A stretch of DNA of 16,472 nucleotides. Source: an uncultured Bacilli bacterium (GTDB taxonomy: Bacteria; Bacillota_I; Bacilli_A; RF39; UBA660). Shown piece by piece: positions 5,583 through 12,087 of this stretch. The translations under genes were made by a program, and so were the position numbers. The notes below the pieces were generated by a model. That model saw only the letters and a list, made by a program, of their open reading frames with translations, was not told the DNA's origin and ran no database searches. Every line of letters starts with the position of its first letter. Position 1 is the first letter of the stretch. Location: the NCBI GenBank assembly GCA_910583945.1, contig CAJTYF010000034.1, positions 1-16,472 of the forward strand, written 5' to 3'.

Positions 5583-6362
5583 ATGAAAAATTTTTATAAG
5601 TCTCTTGGACTTTTGGGCATCATGGTTTTTAGTTTTTATTATACAGAAAAAATTGCGGTAATTATGCAAAATAAGAGTCCAATTATGCAAAGTATTAATC
5701 AAATTGAGAATAATTATTTAGAATCTCCAGTAAATGCAACCATTGAAGGAGAGGGGATTACTCCGGGAATTATGGGAAGAATGATCAACAAAACTAAAAG
5801 TTATGTTAATATGAAATCTTTTGGAATCTTTAATGAATATTATCTTGTTTTTGATGATGTGAAGCCTGAAGTGTCCTTGGAAGATCATAAAGATAAAATT
5901 ATTACAAAAGGAAATAAGAAAAAGAATGCGATAAGCTTTTTAATTGAGGACAATCCACTTGTGAAAGATTATTTTCTTAACCAAAAAATTCAAGCTTCGA
6001 TTTTTATTAATGAATCAAATTTTGATAAGAATAGTTTTTTTGAACAGATTAATATTGATAAAGAAACTTACAAAAATACGGAAAGTCTTTTGAATAAGAA
6101 TAATTTGAATACAAATATATGCTATGTAAATATTATGGAGAAAGATTTTTGTGTAAAAAATAAAAAGTATTTGGTTGCGGAGACTATGTCTTTAAATAAT
6201 TCAAATTTTATCGAGATTAAGAAAAATTTAGAAAGTGGTGCCATTATTTTAATTAAAGAGAATACGTCTTTAGAAAATGTAAAACTTCTTTTGAAAGAAA
6301 TACAGTTTAAAGGGTTAAAAATTTTAACTTTGAGTGATTTAATTAATGAAAAAAAGGATTAA
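5583..6362 (+). CDS. Membrane-anchored, catalytically degenerate NodB-like (polysaccharide deacetylase) protein
   Basis: The start is ATG 5583, because AGGTGAT at 5570-5576 is a perfect complement to the 16S 3' end; the ATGs at 5532/5535 have no ribosome binding site. The protein is 259 residues. Residues 5-20 are hydrophobic (signal anchor), so the rest is probably outside the cell. An N-terminal domain (about 35-110) includes a GITPGIMGR...NKSYVNMKSFGIFNE-like stretch. The C-terminal domain has NodB strand patterns: AISFLIEDN, IQASIFINES, GAIILIKEN and LKILTLSDLI. The deacetylase metal and catalytic residues (Asp pair, HxxxH, the final His-Asp) are not visible at these sites, so it is probably not an active deacetylase. 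The NodB assignment is moderate and rests on pattern. Confidence 0.6.
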   Translation: MKNFYKSLGLLGIMVFSFYYTEKIAVIMQNKSPIMQSINQIENNYLESPVNATIEGEGITPGIMGRMINKTKSYVNMKSFGIFNEYYLVFDDVKPEVSLEDHKDKIITKGNKKKNAISFLIEDNPLVKDYFLNQKIQASIFINESNFDKNSFFEQINIDKETYKNTESLLNKNNLNTNICYVNIMEKDFCVKNKKYLVAETMSLNNSNFIEIKKNLESGAIILIKENTSLENVKLLLKEIQFKGLKILTLSDLINEKKD

Positions 6363-6377
6363 ATGCCAATCCTTTTT
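6351..6377. terminator. Bidirectional intrinsic terminator at a convergent junction
   Basis: AAAAAGGATT (6351-6360) and AATCCTTTTT (6368-6377) form a perfect 10-bp stem with a 7-base loop. The left arm contains the start of the plus-strand stop codon, and the right arm abuts the minus-strand stop codon at 6378. Confidence 0.85.
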
Positions 6378-7235
6378 CTAATGTTTGTAAAGACGATAAA
6401 AGTTAATGGTGGGTCGATTTAAAAATCTTATAGGGATTTTATAGGTTCCTAAACCACTTGTAATATACATCTTTGTATTATTTTTTTTATATTGATTTTT
6501 CGTAAATTCATTAATTTCTTCTTGATTTAAAAGAAAACCTTTAAATGGCAGTGTTGTTAAACCTTTTAAGGTGTGTCCAGCAAAAATAATATTTGGGGTT
6601 ATATTTTGGTTAAGGATGGTTGGTTCATGACTTAACCAAATGGTGAAATATTGATTTGATGGTTCATTTTCTCTAACACTTGCTTTTTCAATATCTAAAA
6701 GATTTTCTTTGATGGATGAAGTTCCCACAAATAAAATAGGGTCATTTCCATCATAATAAAGTAAATCGTTTTGATTGTCTAATACTACAAAATTAGAAAA
6801 TTCTAATATTTCTAGATAAAGGTCTTTGTTAATGACGTCATTATCTCCAATAACCGCGTATTTTTTTATATTTGCATGAATGTTTTTAAAATTTTCTTTT
6901 AATTGTTCGATGTCTTGGTCGTTTAGTTGATATGTGTCATTAAATAAATCACCGGAAAACAAGACAATATCGGAGTTTAATTCATTTATTTTTGCGACAA
7001 TTTTAGCAATGTTTTGGGCATCGATGGTTTCACCATATAAAATATCTGAGAAATGTGTGATTTTTAGACCGTCAAACGAAGAGGGAAGGTTTTCATCATA
7101 GATGGCTTGTTCTTGAACGGTTATCCAATTAGGTTCAACATAACGGATGTATAAATAAAAGCCTAGAATAAAAAGAATTAAAAAAAGAAGAATCTTTTTC
7201 CATCTTTTTTTTGGAACGATTTCATTCTCTTTCAC
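6378..7235 (-). CDS. Membrane-anchored metallophosphoesterase-fold protein with eroded active site (YkuE-like)
   Basis: A basic N-terminus and one membrane segment (about 14-30) precede a calcineurin-like phosphoesterase fold of the YkuE type, which normally faces the outside. Family motifs are recognisable but altered: ITHFSDILYGE where ISDLH.G is usual (the DxH His is Leu), FSGDLFND (GD kept), VIGDNDVI in place of GNHD/E, WLSHEP (His kept), and FAGHTLKG in place of GHTHGGQ. At least three metal-ligand positions are therefore lost, which suggests weakened or absent catalysis or altered metal binding. The start is GTG 7235 with AGGAGG at 7241-7246, inside the end of the CPBP gene and 1 base after its stop. 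It is the third gene of the operon. Confidence 0.82.
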   Translation of the reverse strand: MKENEIVPKKRWKKILLFLILFILGFYLYIRYVEPNWITVQEQAIYDENLPSSFDGLKITHFSDILYGETIDAQNIAKIVAKINELNSDIVLFSGDLFNDTYQLNDQDIEQLKENFKNIHANIKKYAVIGDNDVINKDLYLEILEFSNFVVLDNQNDLLYYDGNDPILFVGTSSIKENLLDIEKASVRENEPSNQYFTIWLSHEPTILNQNITPNIIFAGHTLKGLTTLPFKGFLLNQEEINEFTKNQYKKNNTKMYITSGLGTYKIPIRFLNRPTINFYRLYKH

Positions 7236-7236
7236 T

Positions 7237-7962
7237 TTAACCTCCTAGAAGAAAGCTTGATAATAAAACTAACGCTACTGATAAGGAATTATGTAAAACA
7301 TGAGGAATAATGGATGAAAAAATGTTGTCGGTTTCATAATAAGCTTTAGCAAAAAAATAGCCTAAAGAACCATAAGGGATAATAAAAAGAAATTCTTTCC
7401 AATGATTTAATAAATTGGCTATTGTATATTCGTCAATGGCGGTAAGAACATGTAATAAACCAAAAATGAAAGCACTGGTTAAAGCATAGACCGTTTTTTT
7501 GTTGAAGGATTTACGAAGGGCAAAACGAAAAATGATTTCTTCTAGAAAAGGACCAATTAGAATGGTTACAGGTATCGCGTAAATTGGAAATTCAAATAAA
7601 GATTCTCTGGCCATTTGTTCATTTACCGATATATTATTGACAAAAGATGAAATAAATAAATTGGAAACAATCATAACCAGTAAGCCATAACCCCAACAAC
7701 TTAACCCCTTATTTATAATTTCTTTTGGTTTTTTTAAAAATTCTTTAAATTGTTTTATAATCTCTTTTCTTATAATAAGAAAAATAATACCGAAGGTAAT
7801 AAGATAAAGTACTAAATAAGCTATATTGGAAATCCAAAAATTGTCGCTAAGTAAAAAATCTTTTAGAATTAATGCTAGAATAGCTGGACATATCAATAAA
7901 TAAAGCATTCCTAAAGTTAAGGTATAAAGCATTCCTTTAAAAAACTGTTTTGGTTGATTCAT
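7237..7962 (-). CDS. CPBP-family intramembrane glutamic endopeptidase (CAAX protease/Abi family)
   Basis: The protein is 241 residues with about seven hydrophobic segments. The three CPBP motifs are intact: EEIIFR (E141, E142, R146), FGLLH (F167, H171) and HVLHN (H221, N225). These form the intramembrane glutamate/histidine active site of the Rce1-like enzymes. Bacterial members act in peptide or bacteriocin maturation, self-immunity and cleavage of membrane proteins. The start ATG 7962 overlaps the stop of the upstream thioredoxin-like gene as ATGA, so the two are translationally coupled. Substrate unknown; the context suggests work at the membrane with a disulfide-active partner. Confidence 0.93.
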   Translation of the reverse strand: MNQPKQFFKGMLYTLTLGMLYLLICPAILALILKDFLLSDNFWISNIAYLVLYLITFGIIFLIIRKEIIKQFKEFLKKPKEIINKGLSCWGYGLLVMIVSNLFISSFVNNISVNEQMARESLFEFPIYAIPVTILIGPFLEEIIFRFALRKSFNKKTVYALTSAFIFGLLHVLTAIDEYTIANLLNHWKEFLFIIPYGSLGYFFAKAYYETDNIFSSIIPHVLHNSLSVALVLLSSFLLGG

Positions 7963-8411
7963 TTTATGTACCCCAAAGATGTCAATCTTTCTTTTATTTT
8001 GGCTTTAGAGGCATAACCAACAATTCGATTTAAACTGGTTTTTTCTTCTCCTTCTGTAAAAAATAAAGTGGTTGGCGTACCAGAGAAGTTGGCGTATTTT
8101 GATAATGTTATTTTTTCATCGGTTGTTAAATTTGTGATGTTTAATACGTTGGCTTCAAGATTAATTTCTTTTAAAGTTCGATCCAGCTCAGGTAAATATT
8201 GTTCACAATGAGAGCAACCTGTTTGACTTATGACTAAAATAAATGTTTCTTTGTTCGAAATTTTTGTTTCTAAGTCAGCAACTTTAATGTTTATGAGTTT
8301 TGAGTCCGCTATTTTTTCACTAAAAGCAAATTTGTAAACTAAAAAAGCTCCGAAAAATATGGCCATTATAATTATTAAGTATAAATACCAATTTTTTTTT
8401 ATGTTTTCCAT
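7959..8411 (-). CDS. Membrane-anchored thioredoxin-like protein with CSHC motif
   Basis: Residues about 9-29 form a single N-terminal membrane anchor, and the thioredoxin fold (about 38-150) follows, probably outside. The redox motif is C66-S-H-C69 (QTGCSHCEQYLPEL), and the cis-proline is P113 in FSGTPTTLFF. The length and layout match the PedC/bacteriocin-accessory type of thioredoxin-like proteins, which act as disulfide oxidases or reductases. The start is ATG 8411; the site GGTGAT (8415-8420) lies only 3 bases away but is correctly placed for pairing with the extreme 3' end of 16S rRNA. It is the first gene of a three-gene operon. PedC-like naming is by architecture only; no bacteriocin gene is visible here. 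Confidence 0.85.
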   Translation of the reverse strand: MENIKKNWYLYLIIIMAIFFGAFLVYKFAFSEKIADSKLINIKVADLETKISNKETFILVISQTGCSHCEQYLPELDRTLKEINLEANVLNITNLTTDEKITLSKYANFSGTPTTLFFTEGEEKTSLNRIVGYASKAKIKERLTSLGYIK

Positions 8412-8426
8412 ACAATCACCATTAAA

Positions 8427-8455
8427 AATATATCATAATTTGTTATTGATGGCAA
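8427..8455 (-). promoter_or_regulatory. Sigma-A promoter with extended -10 for the thioredoxin/CPBP/phosphoesterase operon
   Basis: On the minus strand, TTGCCA (8450-8455), spacer 17, TATATT (8427-8432), with TGA directly before the -10. The predicted start near 8420 coincides with the Shine-Dalgarno site, so the leader is only about 9 bases. Confidence 0.7.
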
Positions 8456-8488
8456 TGATCTTACTAAACAAAATTTTTTAGTTTAAAG

Positions 8489-8517
8489 TTTACATTAATC
8501 GTTAAATGTGTTAAAAT
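8489..8517 (+). promoter_or_regulatory. Sigma-A promoter with extended -10 for the four-repeat protein
   Basis: TTTACA (8489-8494), spacer 17, TAAAAT (8512-8517), with TGT at 8509-8511. It overlaps the in-frame GTG at 8508, which therefore cannot be the start codon. It is divergent from the promoter at 8427-8455. Confidence 0.75.
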
Positions 8518-8549
8518 ATCTTTTAATTAAAAGAAGGGGATGTTATGGG

Positions 8550-10319
8550 ATGGGAAATGAAGAGTTAAAAACATTTTTTTATCAACTATATTTTGAGGCA
8601 TATATTCCTAATGAATATATAAAAGATTACCCAAAAGAGAATCTTTGTTTTGGAGAAGCGAGGATAGGTAAAGTGGCTTTTTCAAAAAAAATATTGGAAG
8701 AAAATTCGGTGAAACTTTATCAATTGTTTAAAAAAATAGCTTCTGATCAAATGAATATATGTTTTAATGATTTAAAAAAGGTTGAATTTTATTGTCGAAC
8801 TGGTCATTTGTGGCCTTTTGATGATTTGCTTGCTCTTGGAACGGCAACAGGCTTTATAAGTTTTAAAAAGGAAAAACAAAAGTGGAATTCTGAAGATGCT
8901 CTGAACCCTGAATTAGTTATGGATTCTGTTTTATTTGAAGATATAGATTTATCACTTATTCATGGTACTACAAGTCGAATGAGTGAAGAAAGTCTTCTTG
9001 TTTCAAAAATTATCGATTTATATAAAAAATGTGTTACTGAAAAGGAAGATAATGACGTTTGTTATGGTCAAAATCGTATTAAGAGGGTTGCTTTTAATAA
9101 GAGCATATTAAATCAAGTTTATAAAACATTATATTATATTTTAAATCAGTTTAATATTGATGCTCAATGTTTTTGTTTTGATGATTTAAAAGTTTTGAAA
9201 AATGGGTTTAGAATGCCTTTAGATGTTGTGGAATATTTATTGGCAATGGCTCATGCCAGTGGTTTTGTGCAGTATGAAAATGATGAAAGTAAGAGAAACC
9301 CTTTATTAACTTTTACTGCTGATTTTAGACTTTGTGCTGATTTACAAAAGGAAAATCTGTTAAAAAAGAAAGAGGCTAAGAAGGTTTCAGCTAAAGAAAG
9401 ACAATTGTCTTTTTATATTCATTCTCTTTATGAAAGTGCTCTTGCTAAAACGAATGAGGAAGATATTTGCTTAGGAAAAAATCGCTATTGTTCAATATTT
9501 TTTAATAAGAATCGATTAACTAAAGTTTCTGATGAAGTTTTAAAAATATTAAATTGGCTATCTATTAATAAAGATTCTTTTTCTTTTGAAGATTTAAAAG
9601 TGATGGGGAATCGATTTAAGTGGCTTAAAGAAGATGAGTCTGTCATTGACCAGTTATTCGCTATGGCTAATGCTCTTGGTATTCTTGATTTTGCTGAGAC
9701 GTTAAAAGGTGAAAATAGAGATTACAATAATCCTAAATTAACATTGAATCCTTGTTCAAAAGAGGTTCAATTAAATTTAATTGATAAGAAAGTTGTTGAA
9801 AAAACTTCCTCATGTCAAGAAAAAAAGCCATCTTTAATGGATACTTTTTATAAAAAATTTTTTATTTTAAAAAATTCTATGTTTTCTAAAGTAAAGAAAA
9901 AAGAAAAAGTTTTAAATAGGGAAGAGCAATTTTCTAATTTAGTCCTATCTCTTTATGAAAAATGTCTAGCTTGTTCTATCAATGAAGAAATTTGTTATGG
10001 TTGTAATCGAGAGGAAACGATTGCTTTTAATAAAGGAAAACTTGAAAGGTTTTTTCCAGAAATTTGTCACTTATTAAATCAACTTTCTATTGCCTCAAAT
10101 TTTACTTATAATGATTTAAAAATGATGAGAAATCATTTTTGGTTAATTAAAGATGAAGCTATTATTGATTGTCTTCTTGCGATGGCTAATGGTTTAGGAA
10201 TTATTCAATTTAGTAAACAATTCATTGAGTGTGAAGAGGATTCTATGAATCCAGAACTCTTTATATCTGATGCTTATTTTTTTGAAAATATAAGACGTAA
10301 AAGATTGAAAATTAGCTAA
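8550..10319 (+). CDS. Unrecognised protein of four divergent tandem domains, 589 residues
   Basis: I do not recognise the family. The start is ATG 8550, after AAGGGG and downstream of the promoter. The chain contains four copies of a domain of about 115-125 residues, starting near residues 4, 149, 283 and 460. Each copy carries, in order: a C-[FYL]-G-x-[AN]-R box (CFGEAR 33, CYGQNR 171, CLGKNR 307, CYGCNR 482); a VAFNK-like segment soon after; an aromatic-x-DLK box (FNDLK 72, FDDLK 210, FEDLK 346, YNDLK 520); an LLAMA-x-x-[LS]-G-[FI] helix (93, 230, 369, 542); and an NP-x-L box (119, 250, 394, 567). The first two boxes are 38-39 residues apart in all four copies. A lysine-rich linker (about 411-458) separates copies 3 and 4. 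There is no signal peptide or membrane segment, so it is cytosolic. Repeated DLK and LLAMA helices suggest a binding scaffold, which is inference. Confidence 0.85.
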   Translation: MGNEELKTFFYQLYFEAYIPNEYIKDYPKENLCFGEARIGKVAFSKKILEENSVKLYQLFKKIASDQMNICFNDLKKVEFYCRTGHLWPFDDLLALGTATGFISFKKEKQKWNSEDALNPELVMDSVLFEDIDLSLIHGTTSRMSEESLLVSKIIDLYKKCVTEKEDNDVCYGQNRIKRVAFNKSILNQVYKTLYYILNQFNIDAQCFCFDDLKVLKNGFRMPLDVVEYLLAMAHASGFVQYENDESKRNPLLTFTADFRLCADLQKENLLKKKEAKKVSAKERQLSFYIHSLYESALAKTNEEDICLGKNRYCSIFFNKNRLTKVSDEVLKILNWLSINKDSFSFEDLKVMGNRFKWLKEDESVIDQLFAMANALGILDFAETLKGENRDYNNPKLTLNPCSKEVQLNLIDKKVVEKTSSCQEKKPSLMDTFYKKFFILKNSMFSKVKKKEKVLNREEQFSNLVLSLYEKCLACSINEEICYGCNREETIAFNKGKLERFFPEICHLLNQLSIASNFTYNDLKMMRNHFWLIKDEAIIDCLLAMANGLGIIQFSKQFIECEEDSMNPELFISDAYFFENIRRKRLKIS

Positions 10320-10336
10320 AATTTTCTCTTTTTTTT
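10307..10336 (+). terminator. AT-rich intrinsic terminator after the four-repeat gene
   Basis: GAAAATT (10307-10313) pairs with AATTTTC (10320-10326) around a 6-base loop holding most of the stop region, followed by a long T-run. The stem is AT-rich, so efficiency is uncertain; incomplete termination would feed transcription into rimP-nusA. Confidence 0.5.
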
Positions 10337-10357
10337 TGACATCTTTTATGTTAAAAT
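10329..10357 (+). promoter_or_regulatory. Probable extended -10 promoter of the rimP-nusA-infB operon
   Basis: TGT-TAAAAT (10349-10357) is the same extended -10 as at 8509-8517. The correctly spaced -35 region (10329-10334) is just TTTTTT. A perfect TTGACA at 10336-10341 is only 10 bases from this -10, so it cannot pair with it; at 15 bases it could pair only with a poor TACTTT (10357-10362). Confidence 0.5.
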
Positions 10358-10372
10358 ACTTTTAACAGATTT

Positions 10373-10403
10373 AAGTGGGCAGAAAAATCCCACTTTTATT
10401 ATT
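10373..10403 (+). promoter_or_regulatory. Terminator-like hairpin in the rimP operon leader (candidate attenuator)
   Basis: AAGTGGG (10373-10379) and CCCACTT (10389-10395) form a 7-bp GC-containing stem with a 9-base loop, followed by TTTATTATT. It lies between the promoter and the rimP ribosome binding site, with no gene upstream that needs it. Hairpins of the GTGGG/CCCAC type occur before rimP in other Firmicutes. A role in attenuation, for example in feedback by NusA, is inference. Confidence 0.6.
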
Positions 10404-10413
10404 GAGGTGAGGC

Positions 10414-10671
10414 ATGGAAAACATATTAGAAACGATAAAAGAGACGATAGAAAAGGAATTAGAAAAGTTAGAAATTGTGGTTGATGAGGTGACTTATGAA
10501 AAATCTAGTCATTATAATTTTTTAAAAATTGTGTTGGATAAAGTCAATGGTATAGATTTAGATACTATTGTTGAGGCGACCAATTTAATTAATCCTATTC
10601 TTGATCAATTAGATTTGATTGAAGAGGAATACATATTAGATGTTTCAAGTAAAGAAAGAGGTAATGAGTAA
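10414..10671 (+). CDS. rimP: Ribosome maturation factor RimP, N-terminal domain only
   Basis: RimP helps mature the 30S subunit. The sequence has the RimP N-terminal alpha/beta domain: a helical start, LEIVVDEVTYEKSSHYNFLKIVLDK, the GIDLDTIVEATNLINPILDQ helix and the EYILDVSS strand. Normal RimP is about 150 residues with a C-terminal SH3-like domain after a VSSPG.DRPL motif. Here the chain stops at 85 residues right after DVSSKERGNE, and nusA begins at once (TAATG overlap), so the second domain is absent and not merely frameshifted. The start is ATG 10414 with GAGGTGA at 10404-10410. Position ahead of nusA confirms identity. Confidence 0.85.
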   Translation: MENILETIKETIEKELEKLEIVVDEVTYEKSSHYNFLKIVLDKVNGIDLDTIVEATNLINPILDQLDLIEEEYILDVSSKERGNE

Positions 10672-11789
10672 TGAATTCAAAAGAATTTTTAAAGGCACTT
10701 GATCATATTGTTGAAGAGAAAAATATCAGTCGTGAAGTGGTTTTAGAGGCGATGGAACTTGCCCTTACAACGGCTTATAAGAAAAATTTTGATTCTAAAA
10801 CCAATGTTCGAGTAGATATTAATAGAGATACGGGAGAGATAAAAGTTATTTCTTATTTTGTTGTCGTGGATGATTACGACGATGGAATAGAAGAAGTGGA
10901 TGAAGACGGTAATGTTACTAGAATTCCACCTGAAATTAATGAAGATGCTCAAATTTTATTAGAAGAAGCAAGAGAAATGGTTCCAACTATAAATGTAGGA
11001 GAAACCATCGAAAAAGAAGTCACACCAAAAGATTTTGGACGTGTTGCCACAAGTACAGCTAAACAAGTGATTAATCAAAAAATCAGAGAAGCTGAAAGAA
11101 ATAGCATTATCTTAGAATATCAAGATAAAGAAGGCGAACTTTTAGTAGGGATGCTCGCTATGGAAGATAAAAAGAACTATTATGTGGATTTAGGAAGAAC
11201 AAGAGGTATACTCCCTATGACTGAAATGATTCCAGGTGAAACGGTGAAAATGGGAACCAGTATAAAGGTTTATGTCTCTAAAGTGGAAGAAACAACAAAA
11301 GGACCTCTTATATTATTATCTAGAAAACATTATGGTTTTGTCAGAAGACTTTTTGAAACAGAAATTCCTGAATTGGCGGATGGTTCGATACAAATGTATC
11401 AATGTGTTCGTGAGCCTGGTATTCGTAGTAAAGTGGCGGTTTTTTCTAATAACGAAAAAATTGATCCAATTGGTGCTTGTATTGGAGCGAATGGAAACCG
11501 CATTGGAAGCATTTTAAAAGAATTAAATGGAGAAAGAGTCGATTTGGTTTTATACAGTGAAGAGCCTTCTGAATTTATTAAGAATGCTTTAAGTCCAGCC
11601 AAAAACGTTATTGTTAATATTATTGATCCAGTAAAAAAAGAAGCTTTAGCCATTGTGGATGATGAAAATTTAAGTTTAGCGATTGGTAAAAAAGGAAGTA
11701 ATATTAAACTCGCTAGTCGTTTGACGAAATATAAAATCGAAGTGAAAACCATGAGTCAAATTAATGAAGAAGGAAATAGAGTTAGTTAA
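10671..11789 (+). CDS. nusA: Transcription termination/antitermination factor NusA
   Basis: NusA binds RNA polymerase and nascent RNA to control pausing and termination. At 372 residues it matches the Bacillus type without the C-terminal acidic repeats of E. coli. The domains are the polymerase-binding N-terminal domain (about 1-130, with an acidic stretch DDYDDGIEEVDEDG), S1 (about 135-205), KH1 (about 230-300, GACIGANGNRI at 268-278) and KH2 (about 318-362, LAIGKKGSNIKLA at 336-348). The linker LLSRKHYGFVRRLFETEIPE is typical. The start ATG 10671 shares one base with the rimP stop; AAAGAGG in the end of rimP serves as ribosome binding site. Confidence 0.97.
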   Translation: MNSKEFLKALDHIVEEKNISREVVLEAMELALTTAYKKNFDSKTNVRVDINRDTGEIKVISYFVVVDDYDDGIEEVDEDGNVTRIPPEINEDAQILLEEAREMVPTINVGETIEKEVTPKDFGRVATSTAKQVINQKIREAERNSIILEYQDKEGELLVGMLAMEDKKNYYVDLGRTRGILPMTEMIPGETVKMGTSIKVYVSKVEETTKGPLILLSRKHYGFVRRLFETEIPELADGSIQMYQCVREPGIRSKVAVFSNNEKIDPIGACIGANGNRIGSILKELNGERVDLVLYSEEPSEFIKNALSPAKNVIVNIIDPVKKEALAIVDDENLSLAIGKKGSNIKLASRLTKYKIEVKTMSQINEEGNRVS

Positions 11790-11812
11790 TTAAAGATAAG
11801 GAGGTATAAAAA

Positions 11813-12070
11813 ATGAAACAAAGAAAAATACCTTTAAGAATGTGTGTGGTAACAAGAGAAAAATTAGAAAAGAAAGATTTAATTCGAGTTGTACGAACAC
11901 CAGAAAATGAAGTAAAAGTGGATGATACAGGTAAAATGAATGGTAAAGGGGCTTATTTAAAAAAAGAGGCTGAGGTTATAAATAAAGCTAAGAAAACTAA
12001 AATATTAGATAGAGTTTTAGAGTTAGAGGTTTTAGAAGACGTTTATGAAGAGTTATTAAAAAATCTATAA
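11813..12070 (+). CDS. rnpM: YlxR/RnpM family RNA-binding protein
   Basis: The 85-residue protein has the YlxR signatures IPLRMCVVTREKLEKKDLIRVVR, VDDTGKMNGKGAYL and a basic helical middle. The family sits between nusA and infB in most Firmicutes. In Bacillus it was named RnpM after being shown to bind the RNase P RNA and modulate its activity. The start is ATG 11813 with AAGGAGGT just upstream. The L7Ae-like YlxQ gene that normally follows is missing; infB starts 17 bases after this stop codon. Confidence 0.93.
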   Translation: MKQRKIPLRMCVVTREKLEKKDLIRVVRTPENEVKVDDTGKMNGKGAYLKKEAEVINKAKKTKILDRVLELEVLEDVYEELLKNL

Positions 12071-12087
12071 ATGAGAGGTGATTTATT

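Noticed and set aside
8508..8549. Longer N-terminus of the four-repeat protein from GTG 8508
   Set aside because: It overlaps the extended -10 promoter (8509-8517), so it would lie upstream of the transcription start.
10336..10341. Perfect TTGACA as -35 of the rimP promoter
   Set aside because: It is only 10 bases from the good -10 (TAAAAT), and at 15 bases meets just TACTTT; the extended -10 reading is preferred.
10600..10700. Frameshift explaining the short RimP
   Set aside because: nusA starts at the rimP stop, so there is no room for a displaced C-terminal domain in any frame.
11399..11752. Minus-strand open frame inside nusA (117 residues)
   Set aside because: It is fully contained in a highly conserved gene and its composition is that of antisense to KH-domain codons; shadow frame.
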